Shown here in pieces: positions 1-5,843 of a stretch of 8,989 bases of DNA. The translations under genes and the position numbers were made by a program. Origin of the DNA: JAKATY01 sp038876335 (GTDB lineage: Archaea > Micrarchaeota > Micrarchaeia > Micrarchaeales > Micrarchaeaceae); the NCBI GenBank assembly GCA_038876335.1, contig JAVYYS010000021.1, positions 1 through 8,989 on the forward strand, in the 5' to 3' direction. Position 1 is the stretch's first letter. Each line of letters begins with the position of its first letter. The notes under the pieces were generated by a model. It saw only the letters and a program-made list of their open reading frames with translations, did not search any database and was not told where the DNA came from.

Positions 1-75
1 TATGAATCAAATTAATAGGTCGCCTGTTTTAATATAAAAACGTTACCTTTTCCATACATTTGGAGTGGAGGAAGC
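1..75. other. AT-rich left edge without a gene
   Basis: No open reading frame of useful length was found here on either strand. It contains a TATA-like stretch at 28-40 (ttttaatataaaa) that reads well in both directions. On the minus strand it could drive a gene lying beyond the left edge, because a start about 25 bases downstream would fall near position 10. That is a guess from the box alone; no transcript start or coding sequence is visible. Confidence 0.3.
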
Positions 76-107
76 AGGGAAAGAAAAAAGAAAAAAGAAA
101 AAACTGC
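76..107 (-). terminator. Triple oligo-T tract terminator for the small acidic gene
   Basis: On the minus strand this stretch reads as three consecutive T6C units (plus-strand GAAAAAA three times, 83-103), a few bases after the TAG stop at 112-114. Archaeal RNA polymerase terminates at runs of T without needing a strong hairpin, so this is a good candidate terminator for the 106-residue gene. The plus-strand view is a homopurine run of 28 bases (76-103). Confidence 0.6.
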
Positions 108-111
108 GCAA

Positions 112-405
112 CTACTTCTGCGAGGTCAGAAGGCCCTCTATAGATGTTGAGAATTCATCGCTGCTTATTTTTCCGGAGAGCCTGTATTCTACGCCGTACA
201 GCGACTCTGCCATCAGCTCGCTGACTCTCCTTGACTCGATGATGCTGCTTACTGCTTTCATAAGCTGTTTCCTGAACTTCAGGTCGCTCAGCTTACGCAA
301 GAACAGCTCTTCCTCAGACATCCCTTCCGTGCTCACACCCTCGCTTGCTTGTAGGAGACAATCAATCCCCTCTTCTAGCTTCCGCTCTGCTTCACTCTTT
401 TCCAC
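112..405 (-). CDS. Small acidic helical protein, function unknown
   Basis: I do not recognise this protein. The frame is open up to a TTG at 430-432 (106 residues) and has no upstream ATG. I chose the GTG at 403-405 (97 residues), which lies past the hairpin at 425-440. The first in-frame ATG is at 319-321 and would leave 69 residues. The product is rich in Glu, Lys, Leu and Ser and looks mostly helical (acidic segment SEEELFLRKLSDLKFRKQL near the middle). It has no signal peptide, membrane segment or Cys cluster. Support for it being real is the BRE/TATA promoter upstream, the T-tract just after its stop, and its protein-like composition compared with the Ser-rich antisense frame. The start is uncertain because no clear ribosome binding site precedes any candidate. 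Confidence 0.5.
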   Translation of the reverse strand: MEKSEAERKLEEGIDCLLQASEGVSTEGMSEEELFLRKLSDLKFRKQLMKAVSSIIESRRVSELMAESLYGVEYRLSGKISSDEFSTSIEGLLTSQK

Positions 406-411
406 TCCATT

Positions 412-440
412 ACCCAGAAAACGTGCCTGCAATGCGCAGG
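412..440. repeat. Direct repeat copy 1 (degenerate palindrome)
   Basis: This 29-base element begins acccagaaaacgtgcctgc and ends gcgcagg. It matches 617-646 closely, apart from an A-run difference and the bases at the centre of the palindrome. Its own inverted repeat is weak (cctgc 426-430 with gcagg 436-440). It lies across the TTG candidate start and just upstream of the GTG candidate of the small minus-strand gene, so it would sit in that gene's leader RNA. Confidence 0.6.
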
Positions 441-500
441 TTTGCCAGCTTATTTGGCGCGTGGCGGCGCAACTTTCCTGATTAGTTTACTCTGGTAAAG

Positions 501-516
501 TATTTAAATGTTTCAT
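501..516 (-). promoter_or_regulatory. BRE plus TATA box for the small acidic gene
   Basis: On the minus strand the sequence reads GAAACA followed by TTTAAATA, which fits the archaeal BRE (RNWAAW) and TATA pattern. A start about 25 bases beyond the box centre would fall near position 480. That gives a leader of roughly 75 bases before the GTG at 405, with the repeat copy 412-440 inside it. No experiment supports this; it is a match to the consensus and a sensible spacing. Confidence 0.45.
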
Positions 517-539
517 ATACTTAAGTAAATGGATTAATA

Positions 540-549
540 TTTATATAAA
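540..549. promoter_or_regulatory. Symmetric TATA box in the divergent region
   Basis: The sequence tttatataaa is almost palindromic, so it could serve either strand. Read on the plus strand, transcription would begin near 570, just ahead of the structured segment 581-660. Read on the minus strand, it would be a second, more distant promoter for the small acidic gene. The bases upstream on the plus strand (ggattaat) are only a fair BRE. Confidence 0.35.
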
Positions 550-616
550 CAAAATTGTATCGTTATGCAAAGATTTATAGATTTTGCCTGCGTGAACACT
601 ATCGCCAGAAATGGCA

Positions 617-646
617 ACCCAGAAACGTGCCTGCGCCTTGCGCAGG
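617..646. repeat. Direct repeat copy 2
   Basis: This 30-base element begins acccagaaacgtgcctgcgc and matches copy 1 at 412-440 about 200 bases away, in the same orientation. Here the palindrome is intact, whereas in copy 1 the centre has changed. The pair flanks the two divergent TATA regions. Confidence 0.6.
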
Positions 647-649
647 CAC
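627..649 (+). repeat. Perfect 10-bp palindrome, 3-base loop
   Basis: The arms are gtgcctgcgc (627-636) and gcgcaggcac (640-649), separated by ctt. On the plus strand the arm is followed by a T-rich stretch (651-658), which would suit a terminator or attenuator for RNA begun near 570. On the minus strand it is followed by cgtttctggg. The hairpin is certain as a sequence; its role is not. Confidence 0.65.
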
Positions 650-675
650 CTTATTTTATCCCAAAATAGAAGGAA

Positions 676-690
676 AAGATAGTATAAAGC
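676..690 (+). promoter_or_regulatory. Possible TATA box for tldD-tldE
   Basis: A purine-rich stretch (ggaaaagat) leads into agtataaagc at 681-690, which resembles BRE plus TATA. Transcription would begin near 710 and give a leader of about 125 bases before the ATG at 836. A weaker alternative, taataaag at 808-815, would give an almost leaderless tldD message. I cannot choose firmly between them. Confidence 0.35.
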
Positions 691-829
691 GGGCCTTTGC
701 TCCAGCCGGTTGTTTGCGGCTTCTTCAGTTTGGCGCAGGGGTACTTCTCCGCACCTAAATGACACATCTGCCAGCACAAAGGGTTTTAAGCTGCTCGTTG
801 CAAAGCAGTAATAAAGCAGGATACGGTAT
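691..829. other. Leader region ahead of tldD, no gene seen
   Basis: Two small imperfect stem-loops are visible, agccg/cggct near 703-720 and ctgct/agcag near 791-807. Short frames here lack start signals and do not look like proteins. No tRNA features such as a GTTCRANNC T-loop were found in the whole 433-829 gap. Confidence 0.35.
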
Positions 830-835
830 GTGTTG

Positions 836-2245
836 ATGGTGCAGAAAAACATTTTTTCGGAGAAAAAAGACCTAGTAAACTACGCTGTTTCAAAGGCGGT
901 GCAGGCAGGGGCTGAATACGCTGAGGCGACTTTGGAGCACACGCGTGGAGAAGGATACGTTATGAAGGAAGGGAAACTTGACGCTCCGGTAAGCACTGAT
1001 GACATTGGGCTTAGGATAAGATTTGTGAAAAAAGGGTACATATACTCAATCTACACGAACCAACCTAAAAAAGAGCTTATAGAAAACCTGCTAGAGTCAA
1101 ACATGCTCTTGAGGGGCGAAGGTCCCACAGGCATGGAATACGGGCTCGAAAGGGCGCGGGCGGAATACGCGATAAAATACATCGCATATGATCCTAAATA
1201 TGTCCAAAAATTCCTCAAAGATACTGATAGCGAAATTTCAAAGTTTAAAGCTATAAAATCAAGGTATCTTTCTGCGGAGTTCTCCACAGTATCAAGGTAC
1301 TATGGGAACAGCGAGGATACCGAGATTGAGAGCGTGGTGCCGTATGCCAGCGGCTTCGCTTCTTTTACAGTAGAAGGATCCGGTTCGTCCAGACAGAGGA
1401 ATATACAGATAGGCGCAACGAAGGGCATAAACTACTTTGAGGAATCTGGGCTAAGCGAGAAGATCCTCGAAGATTCGCGCAACATGAAAAAAGTGCTCGA
1501 GAACGGGGTAAACGTGAGCGGGAGATTCGACAATGTAGTCATATCTTCTGAGATAGCGGGCATAGCGGTGCACGAAAGCGTAGGGCATCCAAACGAGGCA
1601 GATAGGGTGCTGGGCAGGGAGGCTGCGCAGGCAGGCACGAGCTACGTCACTCCGGAAAACCTGGGGCTTCGCATAGGCAGCGCCGCTGTTACGATATACG
1701 ATGATCCCACGATAAAGGAAAGCTTCGGCTTCTACCTTTTCGACGACGAAGGCGTAGGGGCAAGGAGAAGGACCATAGTAGAAAACGGGCTGCAAAAGGA
1801 GCTTCTTCACAACAGGGAAAGCGCATTCCTGATGAAAAGCAGCAGCAACGGCTCTGCAAGGAGCGATTCTGTGGCAAACGAGCCGATAATAAGAATGGCA
1901 AACACTTACCTAGCGCCCGGCAGGGCAAAATTCGAGGAACTGATAGAGGAGGCCCGCGATGGCGTTTATGTCAAAAATTTCACAGAATGGAACATAGACG
2001 ATACAAGGAGCTTCTCCAGGTACCAGGGAAACGAGGCGTACCTAATAAAGAACGGCAGGATCGGCAAGCCGATAAAGAACTTTACCCTTGAAACCAAAAC
2101 GCTGGACTTCTGGGGAGCGGTAAGCATGGTCGACAGCGAGCTGGTACTGTACGCAGGCACATGCGGCAAGGGAGAGCCTGAGCAGGGAGTTCCTGTGCTG
2201 ATGGGAGGGCCAGATGCGCTGCTGAGATTTAAGCGGGAGGTGTGA
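836..2245 (+). CDS. tldD: TldD, zinc metallopeptidase subunit of TldD/TldE
   Basis: This is the catalytic half of the TldD/TldE heterodimer, a cytoplasmic zinc protease that degrades unfolded or modified short peptides and, in bacteria, matures microcin B17. The zinc site is plain: HESVGH followed by PNEAD (encoded from 1571, residues 246-251 counting from the ATG), matching the HExxxH motif. The GTCGK segment near the C-terminus (Cys 453) supplies the family's Cys ligand. The block YDDPTIK...FDDEGV follows the HExxxH. The product of 469 residues is about the family's normal length. I chose the ATG at 836; GTG at 830, TTG at 833 and GTG at 839 are in-frame alternatives, and no strong ribosome binding site decides. 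tldE begins five bases after its stop. Confidence 0.93.
   Translation: MVQKNIFSEKKDLVNYAVSKAVQAGAEYAEATLEHTRGEGYVMKEGKLDAPVSTDDIGLRIRFVKKGYIYSIYTNQPKKELIENLLESNMLLRGEGPTGMEYGLERARAEYAIKYIAYDPKYVQKFLKDTDSEISKFKAIKSRYLSAEFSTVSRYYGNSEDTEIESVVPYASGFASFTVEGSGSSRQRNIQIGATKGINYFEESGLSEKILEDSRNMKKVLENGVNVSGRFDNVVISSEIAGIAVHESVGHPNEADRVLGREAAQAGTSYVTPENLGLRIGSAAVTIYDDPTIKESFGFYLFDDEGVGARRRTIVENGLQKELLHNRESAFLMKSSSNGSARSDSVANEPIIRMANTYLAPGRAKFEELIEEARDGVYVKNFTEWNIDDTRSFSRYQGNEAYLIKNGRIGKPIKNFTLETKTLDFWGAVSMVDSELVLYAGTCGKGEPEQGVPVLMGGPDALLRFKREV
2236..2242 (+). promoter_or_regulatory. Ribosome binding site of tldE inside the end of tldD
   Basis: GGAGGTG lies within the last codons of tldD, seven bases before the tldE ATG at 2250. 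It is a full match to the archaeal anti-Shine-Dalgarno and fixes the tldE start. It also implies translational linkage of the two subunits on one message. Confidence 0.8.
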
Positions 2246-2249
2246 AAGC

Positions 2250-3614
2250 ATGGAAGATACGCTTAAAAAGATTTTTGACGCGGTAAAGGCCGTGGCCGAA
2301 GACACCGTAGTGAACTTCTCCGTGAGGGACGACTCGCATATAAAGATATTTGACGGCAGGAGCGAATCTCTTGTTGGAGCACATGCAGAAACTGCCATGA
2401 TCTTCGCCGCCAAGGGAAAGCGGGCCTTGCTTACCTTTCTTAACGAATTCAGCGATTCCGCAATAAGGAGCAAGGCAAGGGAAATCGGCTCAGGCTTAAA
2501 GAATGCGCCCGAGAAGGAAGACTACTATGGGATAGCAGAAAACAAGGGTTTCAGGTACCCGAGAAGGGAACAGAATTTCGACAAGAAGCTTTGGGATTCC
2601 GCTGGGGAGAGGATAGGGAATGCTGTAGACTCGGCTGTTTCTGAAGCCATGGCAGGAAACGCGGAGAAGGTGCACGGCATGCTCTCGCTCTACAAGAGCA
2701 GGGAATGGCTTAAGACAAGCGGAGGGGTTGATACTTACGACAGGGGCACTGCGATAAGGCTTTCTCTGCGGGTCTTGGGAGCAGACGGCCTAAGCAGCCA
2801 GAGCGTGGAGGCTGCAAGGCACCTCAGCGCGCTTGATTTCAAAAGAGTTGGCAAGGAAGCGGCGCAGATGCTCGAGCTGGCGAGCGGAAGGGAGCGCATA
2901 GAGGGCGGATTGTACGAAGTGCTGTATCTCCCCCTGGCATCTAGCAATCTTCTAGCCAATATCGGCGAAGCGGCAAGCATAAGCAGCGTGGAAAGCGGTT
3001 TCTCCTTCCTTAAGAACAGGCTTGGCAGGAAGGTTGGCGCTGTGGGGGTGGATCTTTATGACGACCCCACGATAAAAGATGGTTTCGGATCCTACTCTTT
3101 CGATGATGAAGGAGTATCGTCAAGGCGCACAACTGTGATAAAGAATGGCACGCTTATGACGTACCTGCATAACACCTCTACTGCAAGGAAGTACAAGACA
3201 AAAAGCACAGGGAACGCGGGGCTTATAGAACCGCAGCCCAGCAATATAGTATTCAGCTACAAAAAGAGTTACGCAAGCCTTGACAAACTCATAGGCAGCG
3301 TAGACAACGGCATTCTTGTTACCAATACATGGTACACGCGTTTCAAGAACTACGAAACAGGCGAATTTTCAACCGTGCCGCGCGATGTGGCGCTGGTTAT
3401 AAGGAATGGGGGGGTAGAGGGCGCAGTCAAGAACGTGGGAAGAGAAAGCCTTGGGGTTGGGATAAGAATAAGCGACAGTATGGAAGGCGTGCTGAAAAGG
3501 ATTAGAGGAGAAGGAGGGGCAAGGGTGCAGATAGTTGGGTGGGATGAGTCGGTGCCTGTCTTTGTAAAACCGTTTGCCGTGGAGAAAGTCAGGATTACTG
3601 CGGCTGGGGATTAG
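2250..3614 (+). CDS. tldE: TldE (PmbA family), non-catalytic partner of TldD
   Basis: This 454-residue protein is the paralogous second subunit of the TldD/TldE peptidase. It shares the TldD fold block YDDPTIK..FGSYSFDDEGVSSRR (about residues 270-293), which aligns with residues 288-313 of TldD. The stretch where TldD has HESVGH reads instead as PLASSNLLANIGEAASISS (about 228-246), so no HExxxH is present, and no GTCGK Cys motif is seen. That is the normal condition for TldE, which helps form the closed chamber and bind substrate. The start is set by a perfect GGAGGTG seven bases upstream, with only four bases between the tldD stop and this ATG. The TAG stop overlaps the stop of the convergent gene by four bases. 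The symbol pmbA is an older equivalent. Confidence 0.9.
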   Translation: MEDTLKKIFDAVKAVAEDTVVNFSVRDDSHIKIFDGRSESLVGAHAETAMIFAAKGKRALLTFLNEFSDSAIRSKAREIGSGLKNAPEKEDYYGIAENKGFRYPRREQNFDKKLWDSAGERIGNAVDSAVSEAMAGNAEKVHGMLSLYKSREWLKTSGGVDTYDRGTAIRLSLRVLGADGLSSQSVEAARHLSALDFKRVGKEAAQMLELASGRERIEGGLYEVLYLPLASSNLLANIGEAASISSVESGFSFLKNRLGRKVGAVGVDLYDDPTIKDGFGSYSFDDEGVSSRRTTVIKNGTLMTYLHNTSTARKYKTKSTGNAGLIEPQPSNIVFSYKKSYASLDKLIGSVDNGILVTNTWYTRFKNYETGEFSTVPRDVALVIRNGGVEGAVKNVGRESLGVGIRISDSMEGVLKRIRGEGGARVQIVGWDESVPVFVKPFAVEKVRITAAGD

Positions 3615-4000
3615 TCCCTAATAAGTGTAAAAGGTTGAAGAGCGTCAATCAGCCACGGGAGGAACTTTTCTTTAAACGTAGAGATATCTGATTCGTTGAG
3701 CGTTGTGGCTGTTACGGCGTCCACTCTTGATTCTATAGTGTCAAGCAGCGTAGACACAGTTGCAGGACGCAGGTCGAGCTCATTGTGCTTAGGTACGAGC
3801 ATATCCAATAGCAGTGGGTATCCGTGCAGCTCGTCGATCACATCCTTCAGATTGTCTAAATCGTCGTCTGAATATGTCCCTTCTTCTAAATTTTGTTTAA
3901 TCTCGCCCACTGTTTCTAACACTCTTTCTACCACGTTGTTACTAAGACCGATATTTTTAAGACCTTCTTTCCCAGTAAACTTCCCTACATTGCTTGACAT
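3611..4000 (-). CDS. Conserved-looking protein of unknown function, 129 residues
   Basis: I do not recognise this protein. It is soluble and appears largely helical, with acidic stretches (NLEEGTYSDDDLDNLKDVID near residues 36-55) and no signal peptide, membrane span or Cys. An ATG at 4025-4027 would add nine residues. I prefer the ATG at 3998-4000 because the promoter's TATA box (4033-4040) puts the transcript start near 4010-4014, downstream of the longer start. GGTG also lies five bases before this ATG. The gene ends at TAA 3611-3613, overlapping the TAG of the convergent tldE. It follows the permease gene in the same direction but has its own promoter, so it is probably a separate unit. 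Confidence 0.7.
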   Translation of the reverse strand: MSSNVGKFTGKEGLKNIGLSNNVVERVLETVGEIKQNLEEGTYSDDDLDNLKDVIDELHGYPLLLDMLVPKHNELDLRPATVSTLLDTIESRVDAVTATTLNESDISTFKEKFLPWLIDALQPFTLIRD

Positions 4001-4032
4001 TTCCACACCTATAATACGTTCTTGCATTCAGA

Positions 4033-4047
4033 TATTTATATTTTTCT
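4033..4047 (-). promoter_or_regulatory. BRE plus TATA promoter for the 129-residue gene
   Basis: On the minus strand the sequence is AGAAAA followed by A and TATAAATA, a close match to the archaeal BRE and TATA consensus. The expected transcript start, about 25 bases past the box centre, is near 4010-4014. This leaves a leader of about 10-14 bases before the ATG at 4000. It sits in the 86-base gap after the permease gene. Confidence 0.6.
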
Positions 4048-4086
4048 GGATTTTGCAACTTTACAGCAATTATTTGTTATTTTGGG

Positions 4087-4875
4087 CTAGATTATGGATT
4101 CCTTGTCGAATGTTTTTATGCTTATGTAGATTACCAACACGTCTGCAACCGCAAGGAAAACTGCAATATACGCAAGAAGCTTGACGGTGAGCATGGCAAA
4201 CCCAGTTATCGCAGCAAACGGCAAGATCAGAATTGGCAGGACTAGAAGCGTGCTTATCTGCTGCGCCTCCTTCGTGCCCCTAACGTGCGAAGAGACTATT
4301 ACAACTATGCCTATCGTAACTATGGCAAGGAAAGGGCTTATGAGCAAAAGCATGAGCCATGACGCTGTCGGAAGCAGGTAGACGCCGAAAGACGAGAAGG
4401 AGAGCGCGTCTGTTATTATGCCGTAAAGCGCGAAAACGCCCAGGGTGAGCAGAAGTGTTGGGATGAAAGAGGCAAGTATTTTGCCGAGGAGCAGCTCGGA
4501 GTTCTTTACTGGAGTAGAGAAAAGCGCCTCTGCTGTCTTCCTCTCTTTCTCCCCGACAAAACTGTCAGCGGCGATAACCGACGCCGTTAGTATAGGCATA
4601 GTCAGGAAAATGGGGCCGAGCACGTACACGGAGAAGAAACCCATAAAGCTCGCGCTATTCAGGGCTTTTGAGGAGCTTATCGCCACCGGCAGCGCTATGC
4701 TGAATATCTTGCTTGCTATGGCCGGAGCAGCATGCTCGGAAACGTAGAAAGTAAGGACAGGCAGGAAGAGGGCGAAGAAAAGGGGCACGCCGAGCATAGG
4801 CCCGGCTATCGAAACGCTTGTGAAAACCTCCTTCATATCTTTTGCGGCTATTGCCGCAGAGTTTTTAAAGTCCAT
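4087..4875 (-). CDS. ABC-2 type transporter permease subunit
   Basis: This 262-residue integral membrane protein would form the channel half of an ABC-2 exporter of the NatB/DrrB kind. About six membrane segments can be read: roughly residues 21-43, 78-104, 134-155, 168-196, 208-229 and 231-252. The clearest family mark is the cytoplasmic stretch after the second segment, DSFVGEKERKTAEALFSTPV (about 104-122), followed by KNSELLLGK. This corresponds to the GEKERGT.E.LL.TPV coupling region of ABC-2 permeases. The ATG at 4873-4875 is eight bases past the stop of the ATPase gene, so the two are almost certainly cotranscribed. No ribosome binding site is obvious, which suits tight translational coupling. 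The substrate cannot be told from the sequence. Confidence 0.85.
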   Translation of the reverse strand: MDFKNSAAIAAKDMKEVFTSVSIAGPMLGVPLFFALFLPVLTFYVSEHAAPAIASKIFSIALPVAISSSKALNSASFMGFFSVYVLGPIFLTMPILTASVIAADSFVGEKERKTAEALFSTPVKNSELLLGKILASFIPTLLLTLGVFALYGIITDALSFSSFGVYLLPTASWLMLLLISPFLAIVTIGIVVIVSSHVRGTKEAQQISTLLVLPILILPFAAITGFAMLTVKLLAYIAVFLAVADVLVIYISIKTFDKESII

Positions 4876-4883
4876 TTGAAAGC

Positions 4884-5771
4884 CTACGAGAACTTCTCGG
4901 CTATGCTTTCGGCATAGTCTATCCCAACAACATAAGCGCCTTTGCCTGAAAGGTAAGAGACAGCGCGGCTTATATCCCTGTAGGAGCGCAGCTTTATCTT
5001 GAGCAGCGTAGGCCTATTGCCGTTGCACGAATAGAACATAGGAGTAGAAGCCGCAACCTTCCTGTCAATAGGCTTGGCGAGGCGTATCTCTGCTATGGAG
5101 CCTTTCGCCATGCCCACGTAAAAGCTGTATGTTGTGGTGTGGCTTGCTATCCTGCCGCGCCGCAAGAAAATCAACCGCGCGTTGAAGCGTGGTATCTCGT
5201 CTACTTTCTGCGTCACAAAGACAACAGTTCTGCCCTCCTTTGCCATGTCCTCCATTATCATCCTTACCGATTCTGAAGCCTTTGGATCAAGGAAAGCGGT
5301 CGGCTCATCCAGCAGCAGTATTTCAGGATTGCAGAGCAGCGCGCGTACCAGCGCTATCTTCTGCTTCGTGCCGCGGCTCAGAGCGTAGACCTTTGCGTTT
5401 ATAAACTGCTCTGCGTTTAAGTCCTTGAGCATCCGCCTGGAAGAAGTTTCAGTTTCATTCCTGCTGAGCTTGTACAGCCTTCCGAAGAACATGAGGTTCT
5501 GCAATACTGTAAGGTTGTCGTAAAGCGCATAGTTGTCTGTGAGCAATGACATGCTTTTCCTTACGCCTTCGTTTGTGTACGGGTCAAAGCCGTTTACGCT
5601 CACTGAGCCTGAGGTAGGCTTGTAAAGTCCGTCTATGCAGCGCAGGAGCGTGCTCTTGCCTGCGCCGTTCGGCCCGGTTATTATGCTGATGCCCCTGCCG
5701 AACCTTGCGCTCACGCCGCCTACTGCGGTAACATCGCCGAATTTCTTGACAAGATTGCGCAACTCTATCAT
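4884..5771 (-). CDS. ABC transporter ATP-binding protein, NatA/DrrA type
   Basis: This 295-residue ATPase would power the adjacent permease. Visible motifs are Walker A GPNGAGKST (residues 33-41), the signature LSRGTKQK (131-138), Walker B ILLLDEP (151-157) and the D-loop FLDP (160-163). The usual Q-loop Gln is replaced by Asp (TDN, about 79). The switch position reads TQ (187-188) instead of TH, as in DrrA-type ATPases, whose motif is TTQYLxEAD. About 90 residues follow the nucleotide-binding domain (from about 205); similar C-terminal extensions are common in this family but this one I cannot assign. I chose ATG 5769-5771 because the family begins MIELRNLVKKFG. An ATG at 5799-5801 would add ten residues, and neither start has a good ribosome binding site. 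Confidence 0.88.
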   Translation of the reverse strand: MIELRNLVKKFGDVTAVGGVSARFGRGISIITGPNGAGKSTLLRCIDGLYKPTSGSVSVNGFDPYTNEGVRKSMSLLTDNYALYDNLTVLQNLMFFGRLYKLSRNETETSSRRMLKDLNAEQFINAKVYALSRGTKQKIALVRALLCNPEILLLDEPTAFLDPKASESVRMIMEDMAKEGRTVVFVTQKVDEIPRFNARLIFLRRGRIASHTTTYSFYVGMAKGSIAEIRLAKPIDRKVAASTPMFYSCNGNRPTLLKIKLRSYRDISRAVSYLSGKGAYVVGIDYAESIAEKFS

Positions 5772-5833
5772 TAGAACGCCGGGGGTGATTGGCGCGCCCA
5801 TATTCTTCGCGCATGCTTATTCTGCCAATGCCA

Positions 5834-5843
5834 GAACTTATAT
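5834..5843 (-). promoter_or_regulatory. Possible internal TATA box ahead of the ABC genes
   Basis: On the minus strand the last codons and stop of the phosphoesterase gene contain GATATAAG. A start about 25 bases on would fall near 5813, shortly before the ATPase starts at 5801 or 5771. It may give the exporter its own transcript in addition to readthrough from upstream, but the BRE is poor and it may be coincidence. Confidence 0.2.

Larger units (their letters stand above)
581..660 (+). other. Candidate structured RNA or leader ahead of tldD
   Basis: Three elements are visible in order. First, gcctgcg at 586-592. Second, a small hairpin gcca-GAAA-tggc (603-614) whose loop has the GNRA form. 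Third, a perfect 10-bp hairpin (627-636 with 640-649, loop ctt) followed by cttatttta. The first element can pair with 641-647, the same bases used by the third hairpin, so two structures would exclude each other. No known RNA family was recognised. It could be a small RNA, a leader switch, or the footprint of an old mobile palindrome. Confidence 0.3.

Noticed and set aside
65..481. 138-codon plus-strand frame over the small acidic gene
   Set aside because: Its product is a Lys-run followed by Ser/Leu-rich low-information sequence, as expected for an antisense shadow. The minus frame has a promoter, a T-tract terminator and a more normal composition.
555..758. 67-codon plus-strand frame across the palindrome
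   Set aside because: It reads through a perfect hairpin and has no supporting start signal. The Cys and Pro content comes from the palindrome bases rather than from a precursor-like pattern.
541..852. 103-codon minus-strand frame between the small gene and tldD
   Set aside because: It would start inside tldD, covers the palindrome and promoter-like sites, has no ribosome binding site and no recognisable protein pattern.
3696..4184. 162-codon plus-strand frame opposite the 129-residue gene
   Set aside because: It is Ser-rich shadow sequence spanning the promoter and the end of the permease gene. The minus frame has a good BRE/TATA and start.
5781..5790. GGGGGTGATT on the plus strand resembling a ribosome binding site
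   Set aside because: No plus-strand gene begins after it. On the minus strand, where the ATPase lies, it reads as the complement and cannot act as a ribosome binding site.
5584..5814. 76-codon minus-strand frame beginning at an ATG at 5814
   Set aside because: It overlaps the ATPase Walker A region in another frame and gives an Arg-rich, out-of-frame product.
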